DNA of 64,000 bases from positions 62,001-126,000 of the forward strand of contig JAEUJW010000039.1 of assembly GCA_016793465.1 (NCBI GenBank), given 5' to 3'. The stretch's first letter is position 1. Every line of letters begins with the position of its first letter. The notes beneath the pieces are model-generated. The model was given only the letters and a program-made list of their open reading frames with translations, was not told the DNA's origin and ran no database searches. Below, one piece after another: positions 7,842 to 19,800 of the stretch. The position numbers and the translations under genes are program-made. The DNA comes from Myxococcales bacterium (GTDB lineage Bacteria > Myxococcota > Polyangia > Nannocystales > Nannocystaceae).

Positions 7842-9745
7842 GGGCTGGCCTCCGGGACAGGTGGCCGCAGCAGCGCCTCGGCGCGGGCGATCGCGGACTG
7901 CAGGGTGGCGGCGACCGGGAGGTCGTGGAGGTCGACGCCGAGGGCGGTGAGCACGGTGGCGGCCTCGGGGCGCACGCCGCTGAGGATCGACCGCACGCCG
8001 CGCAGGCGCAGGGCCCGGGCGGCGCCGACGAGCGCGTCGGCGGCGGGGGCGTCGAGGTCGCGGGCGCCGGTGAGGTCGAGGATGGCGACGCGCGCGCGCG
8101 TGCGGCCGCCGAGGCCGACCAGCGTCTCGAGGATCAGGTGGCCGCGCTGGGGGTCGACCGAGCCGACGATCGGCATGACGACGATCTCGTCGGCGACGGG
8201 GATCAGCGGGGCGCCGCGCTCGGCCAGGGCGGCGGCCTGCAGGCGCACGAGGTCGTCCTGCAGGCGCGCGCGCTCGCGGTCGGCGCGGCGGGGCTCGCTG
8301 ATGTCGTGGTACACGCTGACGACGCGGGCGACCTGGCCGCGCTCGTCGAACATCGGCACCGACACGACGTCGACGGTGGTGCGCAGGCCGCTGCGGTGCA
8401 GCAGGTCGTACTCGCCGGTGGCCAGGCGGGCGCTGCGGGCGGCGCGGACGACGGTGCGCTCGTCGGGGTCGGCGGGCAGGTCGCTGTCGCAGCGCAGCAC
8501 GCCGGGGTCGGCGAGCTCGGCGGTCAGCGCGTCGGCGGCGCGGTTGCGCAGGACGGCCTCGCCGCTGGCGGCGTCGTGCACGAACACGCCGACGGGGAGG
8601 TTGTCGAGCAGGGCCTCGAGGGTGCCGCGGCGCTCGCGGTGCTCGGCGAGCGCGCGGCGGGCCTGGGCCAGCAGCAGGCGGTTGTCGAGCACGACCGCGG
8701 CCTGGCGGGCGAGGGCGGCGTAGAGGCGCTGCTCGCCGGGGCGGACGGCGTGGACGTCGGGCCAGGCGAGCACGATGACGGCGAGGAACCGGCCGCGCCA
8801 GGCCAGCGGCAGCACGGTGGCGCTGCGCAGGCCGAGGGCGGCGGCGAGGCCGCGCGAGGCGGGGTCGAGGCGGCGGTCGTCGGCGACGTCGGCGACGTGC
8901 ACGGGCACCAGGCCCTCGCGCTGCCACAGCTCGACCAGCGGGTGGGCGGCGACGTCGTGGCGGGCCGCGGTGGCGGGGTCCGGCGGGTCGGGCCAGGCGG
9001 CCTCGAGGGTCAGCGTGGTCGTCGCGGCCGGGCCGCGCGCGGGGCGGGCCTCGGGGTCGTCGTCGACGCTGAACAGCCACGCGCGCGTCGACCCGTGCGA
9101 GGCGGCGGCGCGGCCGAGCACGCGCAGCAGGTCGGGCAGGCCGTGGGCCTGGTTGATCTCGGCCGACGCCCCGTAGAGCGTGTGCGTCTCGGCGAGCGCG
9201 TCGGCGTGGGCCTGCAGGGTCCGGCGCGCCGAGACCGCGGCGGTCACGGCCCGCACCAGCGCCCCGACCACGAACTCCTCCTCGGGCCCGGCGCTGTGCG
9301 GCGCGGACCACCCGAGGTACAGCACGCCCTGCCAGGCGCCGAGGCGATCGTCGCGCAGCGGGACCACGGTGACGGCGCCGAGGCCACCCAGGCGCGCGCG
9401 CGCGGCCGGGTCGACGCGTGGGTCGTGGTCGAGGTCGGCGACGGCGAGCGGCTCGGCGGCGCCGCGCAGCCACAGGTTGGCGAGCGGCAGCTCGCCGAGG
9501 GGCACGCGGCGGGTGGGGGCGTCGTCCTCTTCGGGCCAGCGGGCCACGCGTTCGCCCTCGCGGGGTCGGCCGCGCTCGTCGCTGAGGACGTGCACGAGGC
9601 GCAGCTCGGCGAGCCCGTAGGGCCGGCAGGCGGCGGCCACGGCGGCGAGGATCGCGGGGTCGTCGGCGGCGCGGGCGAGGGCCACGTAGAGGTCGGCGAG
9701 CCGTGTCGCGAGCGGCGCGGGCGCGGCTGGGCTCGGCTCGACCAT
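7838..9745 (-). CDS. GAF-GAF-PAS-STAS sensor protein (first of tandem pair)
   Basis: A 635-residue protein with the same architecture as the next gene: GAF (about 15-170), second GAF (about 190-350), PAS (about 370-490), STAS (about 515-625, ILDLTGARDLD and SGVRPEAATVL). The two are clearly duplicates that have diverged. The gene ends with PVPEASP encoded by a copy of the CTGGCC..GGGACAGGT repeat (7846-7862), just before the GTGA overlap. The start ATG lies 8 nt after a TATCCT box. Probably a cytoplasmic multi-input signal integrator; ligands unknown. Confidence 0.85.
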   Translation of the reverse strand: MVEPSPAAPAPLATRLADLYVALARAADDPAILAAVAAACRPYGLAELRLVHVLSDERGRPREGERVARWPEEDDAPTRRVPLGELPLANLWLRGAAEPLAVADLDHDPRVDPAARARLGGLGAVTVVPLRDDRLGAWQGVLYLGWSAPHSAGPEEEFVVGALVRAVTAAVSARRTLQAHADALAETHTLYGASAEINQAHGLPDLLRVLGRAAASHGSTRAWLFSVDDDPEARPARGPAATTTLTLEAAWPDPPDPATAARHDVAAHPLVELWQREGLVPVHVADVADDRRLDPASRGLAAALGLRSATVLPLAWRGRFLAVIVLAWPDVHAVRPGEQRLYAALARQAAVVLDNRLLLAQARRALAEHRERRGTLEALLDNLPVGVFVHDAASGEAVLRNRAADALTAELADPGVLRCDSDLPADPDERTVVRAARSARLATGEYDLLHRSGLRTTVDVVSVPMFDERGQVARVVSVYHDISEPRRADRERARLQDDLVRLQAAALAERGAPLIPVADEIVVMPIVGSVDPQRGHLILETLVGLGGRTRARVAILDLTGARDLDAPAADALVGAARALRLRGVRSILSGVRPEAATVLTALGVDLHDLPVAATLQSAIARAEALLRPPVPEASP

Positions 9746-9753
9746 GGACGGCC

Positions 9754-9759
9754 AGGATA
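9754..9759 (-). promoter_or_regulatory. -10 box TATCCT for the 9745 gene
   Basis: On the minus strand CCTATCCT ends 8 nt before the ATG (complement of 9743-9745). No ribosome-binding site is visible, suggesting a leaderless or nearly leaderless transcript. Confidence 0.45.
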
Positions 9760-10079
9760 GGCCAAAGGGCGGCGCGCGTGGTGCAGGGCCGGCTGCGGCC
9801 CGCGGGACCGGGGCCGCGTGTCGACGGCGACGCGGGCGGACGCGGGCGCGCGGCGTCCGGTCGACGGGGCCGCGTGCGCCGCGGGTCCGGCCGGCGGCGA
9901 CGCGCCGCGGCATGCGTGGCGCGGCCGGGCGTGCAGCGGGCAGCGCGGGGGCGTGCGGGCCGGCGGCGCGGATCGCGGGCGGCGGATCGGCGGCGGCGGG
10001 GCGATCGGCGGCGGCCGGCGCCTGCAGGAACACGTCGTTCGGCTGCGCGGGGACGTTGTGGTCGGGGGCCCGCGGCGGC

Positions 10080-10085
10080 TAAATT
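10080..10085 (+). promoter_or_regulatory. Promoter with -10 TAAATT for the Ser/Thr kinase
   Basis: TAAATT stands out in otherwise GC-only DNA; a TTGTGG at 10056-10061 lies 18 nt upstream as a possible -35. Unlike most promoters here it leaves a leader, with GGAGAGG at 10098-10104 placed 8 nt before ATG 10113. That decides the start against the in-frame GTG at 10107, which is too close. Confidence 0.5.
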
Positions 10086-10112
10086 CGCCGACGACTTGGA
10101 GAGGCGGTGCAG

Positions 10113-11913
<1,801 letters not shown>

Positions 11914-11927
<14 letters not shown>

Positions 11928-14286
11928 GGCGCTGGCGCTGGCGCTGGCGCTGGCCGGGTGCGCGACGCGGGCGGCGACGGCGACCACGAGCCCGGCGGCG
12001 GTCGAGACCACGCCGAGCACCGGGGCCGAGCGCGTGTGCCTCGAGCAGGCCGACGTCGTCGACGACGCGACCACGCGGCTGGCCGACCCGTACCTGTGGG
12101 AGGAGCTCGACCGGCTGGTCACGCTGTACCGCCTGGCGCGCCACCAGGCCGACGCGGCGGCCTGCGCCGCGGCGACGCGCGCGCTGCTGGCGGCGACGGC
12201 CAGGCGCTGGGCCGAGGAGGCGATCGCGAGCGGCGGCTCGCGCACGGCGGACCTGGCCCGGCGGGCCCTCCGCGCGCTGTCGGAGGAGTTCTCGCCGGTC
12301 CCGGGCCCGCTGCGCCACACGTTCGGGCGGCTGGCGTGGACGCAGGGCGCGCGGCTGGTCCAGGAGATCGGCGAGCCGACGCTGGCGGCCGAGCACTTCT
12401 TCGCGGCGCACGAGCACCACGTGGCGGCGCTGCGCTCGGGGCAGCTCGGCGAGGCGGAGGCGAGGATCTCGGCGAGCGAGCAGGTCGAGGCGCTGCGGCG
12501 GGCGCTCGACTACCTCAACCTGACGTGGGACCCGGCGCAGTGGGTGTGCGAGCCGGGGCCGACCGGCGAGTGCGCGCGGCCGCCGGAGCCGGTGGTGCTG
12601 GCCATGTCGGCGGCCGAGGTGCAGATGCTCGCGGCCTACTCGACCTACCTCGCGGTGCCGGCCACGCGCGGGCAGCCGGAGACGCGGACGTACGCGCTGG
12701 CGCGGGCGTCGCTGCTGCTGCGCCACGGGCGGTTCGCCGAGGCCGAGCCCGACCTGCAGCTGGCCCTGCGCATGAGCGGGGGCACCGCCACCGACGCCGC
12801 GCTGTGGTGGCTGCGCTCGCTGCAGGCGCGCTGGCAGGACCCCGCGGCGCCGGCGAGCGAGCGCGCGGCGGCGCGGCGCGGCCTGCTCGCGGCGACGCCC
12901 TTGCTGCGCGAGGTGCCGACGTCGAGCCCCGGCCTCGACCCGCGGGGCGCCGAGCTGCAGGCCGCGCTGCCGCGGCTGCGCGCGGCGGCGCTGCGCCAGG
13001 ACGCCGGCGAGGCGCGGGCCGAGCGCGACTGGGCCCGCTGCGCCCGGGAGTTCGAGCAGCTGGCCGAAGAGACAGGCGGCGACGCGGCCGCCGAGCACGC
13101 GTTCGAGGCGGTGGTCTGCGCCGAGCAGGCGGGCGCGTACGTCAAGGCGATCGAGGGCTACAAGCAGTGGCTGGCGCGCCACCCCGGCCACCGGCTGGCG
13201 CCCGACGTCGAGGTCCGCCTCGGCAAGACGCACGAGCGGGTGCTCAACCCCGAGGCCGCGCGCGACGCCTACATCCGCTTCCTCGCGCTGGCGCCGGGCG
13301 ACCTGCGGGCGGGCGACGTGCGCCGGCGGTCGATCACGCTGGCGCTGGTGACCGGCACGCTGGAGGACGCGCAGGTCGAGCAGCTGGCCCGGACCGGCGA
13401 GCGCAACCTGGCGGCGATCCTCCGCTTTCGCACCGAGGTGCGCCAGGGGAGCCCGCTGCCGCGGATCCTCGGCTACATCCAGCGGTTCGGGCGCGACGGC
13501 GGGTCGGCCCGCCTGGCGATCGCCCACGTGCGCGCGGCGGCGGCGCTGATGCGCAGCTCGTGCCCGGTGCCGGCCCACGACGGGCTGTGCGTCGAGGTGA
13601 CCCGCGAGAAGACGCTCGGGCGGGTGGTCGCGCGCAACCAGCAGCAGCTGACCGAGGCCCGCGCGCACCTCGAGGCGGCGGCCGGGCTGCTGGCCGCGGA
13701 CGTGTCGGCGCGCGAGGCCGAGGGCCCGCCGCTGGCGATCGAGCCCGGCGAGCTGGCGCGGGCGCGGCGGATCCTCAGCCTGCTGCGCGGCGACCTCGGG
13801 GCCGAGGCGGCGCTGTCGACCAAGCCGCCGGCCTCGCTCGACCCCCAGCGCTCGCGCGAGTGGTTCGTGCGCCGCACCAACGAGGTCGCGCGCATGCAGG
13901 TGGTCTACGAGAGCGTGAACCCGGGGGCGGGCCGCGAGGTCGCGCTGGCGGAGTCGGTGGTGGCGACGGCGCGCGACGAGTTCGCGGCGGTCGTCGAGGC
14001 GCGCAAGGCCCAGGTCTACGAGGCCGACGTCGGCCTGCTCGAGGAGGTCGCGCGCGCGCTGGTCGCCAAGAACAAGCCGGGCAGCGACGGCGCGGCCCTG
14101 GCGGCGACCATGCGGGCCCAGGCCGACGAGCGGCGCTCGCAGGTGTTCGCGGCCTACCACCGCTGCGTCGAGCTGGTGGCGGCGTGGGGCCACGACCCCG
14201 ACGGCCAGGCCGAGACCTGCCGCGCCGGGCTCGGGCGCCTGGTCCAGCGCTACGAGGGCCGGCTCGAGTACGTGCCGCCGGCGTGA
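11914..14286 (+). CDS. TPR-repeat lipoprotein coupled to the kinase
   Basis: A 790-residue protein. Signal with lipobox ALAGC (Cys15), encoded by a perfect GCGCTG hexamer run at 11931-11954. The rest is Ala/Leu/Arg/Glu-rich helices in pairs of about 34 residues, typical of degenerate tetratricopeptide repeats (for example around RYGRFAEAEPDL-like and KAIEGYKQWLARHPGHRLAPD segments), and a late helical region. Likely an outer-membrane-anchored scaffold facing the periplasm. It begins inside the kinase gene (14-nt overlap), so the two products should be made in step. A degenerate palindrome copy lies at 13061-13077. Partner and role unknown. Confidence 0.8.
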
Positions 14287-14560
14287 GGGCCGCGGCTGTC
14301 GCCGGGGACAGGTCGCGCGGACCTGTCCCCCGGGGCAGGTGCCACGGCCGGTTCGCGTCGCCGGAGCCCGGCGTCGGGCGTACGCGCCGCGCGACGTGCG
14401 CGCCCGGTGTCCGCCCGCTCCGCGGGCGCACGTCGCAACAGCTGCGGGGTGGCGCAGGCGCGGCGAGACGGCCGCCGCGACGGCGAGACGCGCGGGGCCG
14501 CGGCCGCGGGCCGCCGGCGCGGCTTGCCGGACCGGACGGTCGCATCAATGTTCGGCGCCC
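14287..14560. repeat. Intergenic palindromes 14296-14313 and 14321-14340
   Basis: Two members of the dispersed palindrome lie back to back directly after the TPR lipoprotein stop: CTGTC-gccg-GGGACAGGT and ACCTGTCCCC-CGGGGCAGGT. Either could fold into an RNA hairpin and serve as a transcript end, though no T-run follows. The remaining roughly 220 nt contain no gene that I can support. Confidence 0.6.
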
Positions 14561-15364
14561 ATGCCCGCCCTGCACTCGCCGGACGCGATCTTCAGCGCGC
14601 GTCACCTGCCGAGCTGGTTGATGCTGACGTTCGCGGCCGGCTGCGTCAACGCCACCGCGGTGCTGGCCTGCGACCGCTTCGTCACCCACGTCACCGGCAC
14701 GGTCACGCGCATCGGCATGGACCTCGCGAACCTCGCGCTGCTGCTCGACCTCCTGCTCGTGCTGACGTGCTTCATCGGCGGGGCGATGGTCTCGGGTCTG
14801 CTGATCAACGCCCGCGCGAGCGCGGGCAAGCGGCCGTGGTTCGCGCTGCCGCTGCTCGGGGTGGCGCTCATCGACATCACCGTCGCCGTGCTCGGCTGGC
14901 TGGGGTGGTTCGGGCCGTTCGGCCAGGCCATCGACCAGAACAGCGACTTCTGGATGCTGGCCCTGCTGAGCTTCTCGATGGGCCTGCAGAACGGCGCGGT
15001 GGCCACGAGCACCGGCATGCTGGTGCGCACGACCCACCTGACCGGGCCGTCCACCGACCTCGGCATCCACCTCGCCGAGCTGACGTTCCTCAGCGGGCCG
15101 GCGCGCACGCGGGCCGGGCAGCACGCGCTGCTGCGCTTCGGCAAGATCATGGCGTTCGCCTGCGGGGCGGCGCTGCCGATCGCCGTGGTCTCGCGGACCG
15201 GCCACCTGGTGCTGCTGGTGCCGGCCGCGATCACGCTGCTTGCCATGTGGACCAGCTTCTACTATTCGGACGAGGCGATCGCGCGTCGCCTCGCCCGTCG
15301 CTCGCCGGACGCGGCCCGCAAGCTGCTGACCGACCGGCTCCACACCGATCCCTACGTCGAGTAA
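14561..15364 (+). CDS. DUF1275 (YoaK-like) membrane protein
   Basis: A 267-residue protein with about six hydrophobic segments. It shows the family signature at the N-terminus (AAGCVNATAVL, THVTGTVTRIGMDLA) and SFSMGLQNGAVATSTGMLVRTTHLTG in the middle, then STDLGIHLAEL. DUF1275 proteins are inner-membrane proteins of unknown, probably transport-like, function. The ATG at 14561 gives the normal family length. The stop is only 5 nt from the carbonic anhydrase start, so the two form an operon; pairing with carbonic anhydrase hints at anion or bicarbonate handling, which is inference only. Confidence 0.9.
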   Translation: MPALHSPDAIFSARHLPSWLMLTFAAGCVNATAVLACDRFVTHVTGTVTRIGMDLANLALLLDLLLVLTCFIGGAMVSGLLINARASAGKRPWFALPLLGVALIDITVAVLGWLGWFGPFGQAIDQNSDFWMLALLSFSMGLQNGAVATSTGMLVRTTHLTGPSTDLGIHLAELTFLSGPARTRAGQHALLRFGKIMAFACGAALPIAVVSRTGHLVLLVPAAITLLAMWTSFYYSDEAIARRLARRSPDAARKLLTDRLHTDPYVE

Positions 15365-15369
15365 ACACC

Positions 15370-16041
15370 ATGGCCGACTGTCCCGACCCCGTGACCGCGC
15401 TGCGCCGGCTGATCGCCGGCAACGAGCGCTACAGGAACGACCTGCGCAGCGTCAACTCGCTGGCCAGCCAGCTGCTGCGCGGCGACATGACCGAGGGCCA
15501 GCGCCCGTTCGCGATCGTGCTGTCGTGCTCCGACTCGCGGGCGCCGGCGGAGATCCTGTTCGATGTGGGCGTCGGCGACCTGTTCGTCATCCGCGTGGCC
15601 GGCAACATCGTCGCGCCCTCGGGCATCGGCAGCGTCGAGTTCGCGGCGGCGACCTTCGGCACGCGCCTCGTCGTCGTCATGGGCCACACCGGCTGCGGGG
15701 CGGTCACGGCCACGCTCGACGTGCTGCAGGGCGAGGGCACGGTCGTCAGCGACAACCTCCGCGACATCGTCAACCGCATCCGCCCGTCGGCGCGCACCGT
15801 GCTCGAGCTGACGACCGGGCGGCCGCGCGAGGAGCAGCTGGCGGCGGCGGTCCGCGCCAACGTGCGGCTGGCCGTCGACCGCCTGCGCCGCGGCAGCACC
15901 ATCCTCGAGGAGCTGGCCGACAGCCGCCAGATCGCGATCGTCGGGGCCATCTACGACCTCGCCGACCGCCGGGTCGAGCTGCTCGACGTGCCCGAGATGC
16001 TGCGGCCGGCGCTCGAGCCCGAGGCCCCGGGCGCCGGCTGA
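15370..16041 (+). CDS. Beta-class carbonic anhydrase
   Basis: A 223-residue enzyme of the usual length for the family. Interconverts CO2 and bicarbonate. Zinc ligands are visible: Cys53 and the Asp55/Arg57 dyad in SCSDSR, then His106 and Cys109 in GHTGCGA. FDVGVGDLFVIRVAGNI and SVEFAAATFG are also classic. No signal peptide, so cytoplasmic. It follows the DUF1275 gene by 5 nt and is followed by a perfect hairpin (16043-16064). The presence of both the Asp-Arg dyad and all ligands indicates an active enzyme. Confidence 0.96.
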   Translation: MADCPDPVTALRRLIAGNERYRNDLRSVNSLASQLLRGDMTEGQRPFAIVLSCSDSRAPAEILFDVGVGDLFVIRVAGNIVAPSGIGSVEFAAATFGTRLVVVMGHTGCGAVTATLDVLQGEGTVVSDNLRDIVNRIRPSARTVLELTTGRPREEQLAAAVRANVRLAVDRLRRGSTILEELADSRQIAIVGAIYDLADRRVELLDVPEMLRPALEPEAPGAG

Positions 16042-16042
16042 C

Positions 16043-16064
16043 GACCTGACCTTCGGGTCAGGTC
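16043..16064. terminator. Hairpin between convergent genes (repeat-family copy)
   Basis: GACCTGACC-TTCG-GGTCAGGTC: a perfect 9-bp stem with the stable TTCG tetraloop, placed between the carbonic anhydrase stop and the convergent gene stop, which it overlaps by 2 nt. It is the dispersed palindrome with T to A and A to T changes on opposite arms, so pairing is kept. No T-run on either side, so it may stop transcription or block 3' decay in both directions. Confidence 0.65.
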
Positions 16065-16728
16065 ACTTGACCGCGCGGGCCTGGCTGACGACCGCCGGCT
16101 CGAGCCCGCGGGTGCCCTTGATCTGGTACTGGTGCCCGTTGAGGCCGGCCGGCTTCTCGAGCAGGATCACCGGGGTCAGGCCGGCGACGTTGTTGAACGT
16201 CTGGGCGTAGTTGGGGCTGCTCGGGTTGACCTGGAAGCTGGCCTCGGGCATCGCCATGTTGCCGTCGCTGTCGAGGAAGCAGATCGTGCCCTTCATGTTG
16301 TTCTTGGCCTTGCCGCCGGTGCGCTGGACCTCGAGGCGCCAGGTGTCGGACAGGATCGGCACGCCCGCGAAGGTGCGCTCGACCAGCAGGGTGCCGGTCG
16401 CCCACACGGCCTCGGGCAGGCCGCGCGGGCCGATCTTGGCCGAGGAGTCGCCGGCGGTGGCGTTGTAGCGGCCGATCGTCTCGTTGATCTTCTTGGAGGC
16501 GGCCTCGAAGTCGGACACGCACTTCTGGGCGGCGGCGGCGTCCTTGGAGTTGATGAGCTGACACACGCCCTTGGCGATCTTGGCGCCGTTCTGGTCGAAG
16601 AAGGACTTGAACTTGACCCACTCGGACTGGCAGGGGTTACCGGCCTGGGCGGCGGCGGGCGCGAAGGCGGCGACGGCGGCGAGGGCGAGGGTGGCGGTGC
16701 GGGCGGCGATTTGGTTGCGAACGGACAT
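16063..16728 (-). CDS. Small secreted protein of unknown function
   Basis: A 221-residue protein with a classical Sec signal peptide (positively charged start, hydrophobic core, AAAQA before GNPCQSEW). The mature part has three early Cys (NPCQSEW, KGVCQL, QKCVSDF) and a helical segment, then a strand-rich C-terminal half with ERTFAGVPILSDTWRLEV and GTICFLDSDGNM. No known domain. The start ATG (16726-16728) is the second Met of the frame and is where the signal begins. It stands alone between the carbonic anhydrase hairpin and the WD40 kinase gene. Confidence 0.75.
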   Translation of the reverse strand: MSVRNQIAARTATLALAAVAAFAPAAAQAGNPCQSEWVKFKSFFDQNGAKIAKGVCQLINSKDAAAAQKCVSDFEAASKKINETIGRYNATAGDSSAKIGPRGLPEAVWATGTLLVERTFAGVPILSDTWRLEVQRTGGKAKNNMKGTICFLDSDGNMAMPEASFQVNPSSPNYAQTFNNVAGLTPVILLEKPAGLNGHQYQIKGTRGLEPAVVSQARAVK

Positions 16729-16801
16729 GCGGCGTAGATTGACCGCACGACGTGGGGGCCACATCCCACGAGGATCCAACAGCGCGCGAGCGCGCCGCGC
16801 A

Positions 16802-19800
16802 TCAGCGGGCGAGCACGTCTTCGAGGTCGAGGCCCCACGCGGCCTCGGCCTCGCGCAGCAGCGCGGCGGCCGGGGCGTCGAGCGTGGCGAGGTCCCACAG
16901 GCGGACGGTGCCGTCCCAGCTGCCGGTCGCGAGCAGGGCGCCGTCGGGGCTGAACTCGACGACGGCGACGCGGGCGTCGTGGCCGGTGAGCTCGGCGACG
17001 AGGCGGCCGTCGTCGGCGCGCCACAGGCGGGCGCCGTCGTCGGGGCCGGCGGTGGCGATCCAGCGCTCGTCGGGCGAGAGCGCGACGTCGAGGGGCGCGG
17101 GGCCGGGGTGCGCGACGGTCCAGACCTCGCCGCCCGGGCCGGTGCGCATCAGGCTGCGGGCCGCGCCGACGACCACGAGGCCGGCGTCGGCGGACACGTC
17201 GGCGGCGACGGCGGTCGACGGCGCGGGCACCTGGCGGCAGCGCATGCGCGGGCCGTCGGTGAGCAGGTGGACGGAGGCGTCGACGTTGACGAGCGCGGCG
17301 TGCCGGCCGTGCGGGTCGGTCGCGAGGTCCTGCCACTCCTGGACGGGGCAGTCGTCGACGACGACGTCGCGGCCCCGCGCGAGGTCGTGGACCAGCATGG
17401 TGACGCCGTAGCTGGGGGCGACGAGGGTGGCGTCGCCGAGCACGGCGACGCGGCGGTGGATGCTGGCGAGCTCGCGGGGCGCGGTCCACAGGCGCTCGCC
17501 GGTGGCGGTCGAGAGCACGTGGGGGCCGAGCGGGCCGCGGTCGGACTGCACGACCGCGAGGCGGTCGCCGGCGGGGAAGAACGCGACGCCCTTGATCGTG
17601 CCGCTGCCGATCGTGTGGGTCAGGCGGCGCTCGCCGGTCGCGAGCTCCCAGAGGTTGACGCGGCCCTCGCCGTGGGCGGAGGCGAGGAGGCGGCCGTCGG
17701 GCGAGAAGGCCAGGTTGGCGACGCCGTGCTCGTCGACCAGCAGGTCGGGCTCGGCGGGCGCGGGCAGCAGCCAGCGGGTCGCGGCGGCGCCGTCGGTCAC
17801 GATCACGCTGCCGTCCCAGTCGAGCCGCAGGTCGCGGACGTCGGAGACGGCGATGGTGCCGACGGGGTGCAGCGCCGGCAGCTCGTAGACCTCGACGCCG
17901 CCGCGCTCGCGGGCCACGGCGACGTGCTGGCCGTCGGGGCCGACCACCAGGCGGCGCACCGGGTCGGGCTGCGGGGGGCCCAGCGACCAGGTCTCGCGCG
18001 TCTCGAGGTCGTGCACGGCGACGCGCCCGCGGCTGCCGGCGACCACGGCCCGGGTGGCGTCGGGGCTGAGCGCCATGTGGGTGAACGTGACGAAGCCGGC
18101 GCCTTCGAAGCCCGGGGCGAGGATGGCCGGCTCGAGGCGGTCGGCGCGGCCGATGCGGCCGTCGGCGCACAGCACCACGTGGGGTCCGTCGATCAGGCCG
18201 GCCACGCCGACGAGGAAGCCGCCGGCGCACTCCTCGTGCATCATCGCCTGCGGGATGCCGATCTGCCGGTCGCTGCGCAGCGGCCACGCGTCGCCGACGT
18301 TGAAGTCGATGTTGTCCCAGGGGTCGGGGTCGGGGGCGCCGGTCTCGAGGTCGAGGGTGGCGAGGCCGAAGCCGCGCTGCACGGCCCACACGCGCCCGGC
18401 CTCGACGCGCAGCTCGCGGATCTGCCGCTCGACCGCGGCGCGCCAGCGGACCGCGCCGCGGACCACCCGGCGCGCCTCGGAGCCGTCGGCGCACACCACG
18501 TCGTCGACGTCGAGGGCGACGATCGGGTGGCACGTGGGCACCGGCGCGGAGGCCATGCGCAGCGGCCGGGCGGCGGCGCGGGCCCCCGCGAGCAGGCCGC
18601 GGGCGGCGGGCGTGTCGGCGAGGCGCAGCGCGTGGGCGGCGAGCACCTCGGTGACGGCGCGCGCGCCGTGGTCGTCGACGGCGCGGGCCTGGGCGACGAG
18701 CGCGGCGGCGAGGTTGCGGTCGGCGTCGGCCAGCGCGAGGCGCAGCGAGTGCTCGGCGGCGACGGCCCGGTCGCGCTCGCTGCGCAGGTTGAGGGTGCCG
18801 AGCACGACGAGCGCGGCGATGACGACGAGCGCCGCGCCGCCGACGAGCACCGGCACGCGCCAGGCCCGGTAGAAGCGCAGGGCGACCTCGAGGGCGGTGT
18901 AGCGGTGGGCCTCGACGCGGCGGCCGTCGAGGTAGGCGGCGACGTCGGCCGCGAGCGCGCCGGCGTCGGCGTAGCGGTCGGCCGGATCGCGGGCGCCGGC
19001 GCGGGCGACGATCGCCGCGAGCTCGGGTGGGGTCGTCGACGGCAGCGCGGCCGCCGGCGAGCCGGCGAGCAGCTCGCGCAGCACCACGCCGAGGCTCCAC
19101 ACGTCGGCGCGGCGATCGCCGGGCTCGCCGCGGGCCTGCTCGGGGCTCATGTACGCGGGCGTGCCGACGATCGCGCCGGGCGGGTCGTCGGGCGCGTCGG
19201 CGAGCCGGCGCGCGAGGCCCCAGTCGACCACCTGGGTGTCGTCGAAGGCGCCGAGCACGATGTTGGCGGGCTTCAGGTCGCGGTGCAGCACGCCCTGGGC
19301 GTGGGCGTAGGCGACGGCCTGGCAGGCGCCGAGGAAGCGGCCGAGCAGGCCGAGGCGGGCCTGCAGGTCCGGCCGCTCGGCGATCGTCTGCGACAGCGGC
19401 CGGCCGCGCATGAGCCGCATGGTGTAGAACACGCGGCCGTCGGCGGCGCGGTCCTCGTCGTAGACGGTGATGACGCCGGGGTGCTCGAGGCCGGCGGTCA
19501 CGCGCGCCTCGCGGGCCAGGCGGCGGGCGTGGCGGTCGTCGTGCGGCTCCTTCAGGGCGACCATGCGGCCGAGCCGGCGGTCGCGCGCGAGCCACACGCG
19601 GCCCATGCCGCCGGCGCCGATCAGGCCGAGCCGCTCGTAGCGCTCGCCGGGCGGGGGCTCGCTCGCGGGCGCGGCCAGCGGCTCGGAGGCGCCGCTGGCG
19701 TCGGCGGGCCAGCTGTCCTCGGGGACAGGCAGCGTGTCCGGCTCGCGCCGGGGGTCGAACGGGTCGGCGCGGTCGGCGGGCCAGCTGTCCTCGGGGACAG

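Larger units (their letters stand above)
9746..10112. other. Divergent intergenic region, STAS sensor / Ser-Thr kinase
   Basis: About 370 nt with two outward promoters: TATCCT at 9754-9759 (leftward) and TAAATT at 10080-10085 (rightward). The middle is GC-only low-complexity sequence (GGCGGC runs at 9950-10020) with no ORF or RNA gene that I can support. Confidence 0.6.

Noticed and set aside
11931..11954. GCGCTG hexamer run in the TPR lipoprotein signal as a phase-variation tract
   Set aside because: Six-nucleotide steps do not change the frame, and Ala-Leu runs are usual in signal peptides. Length variation is possible but switching is not supported.
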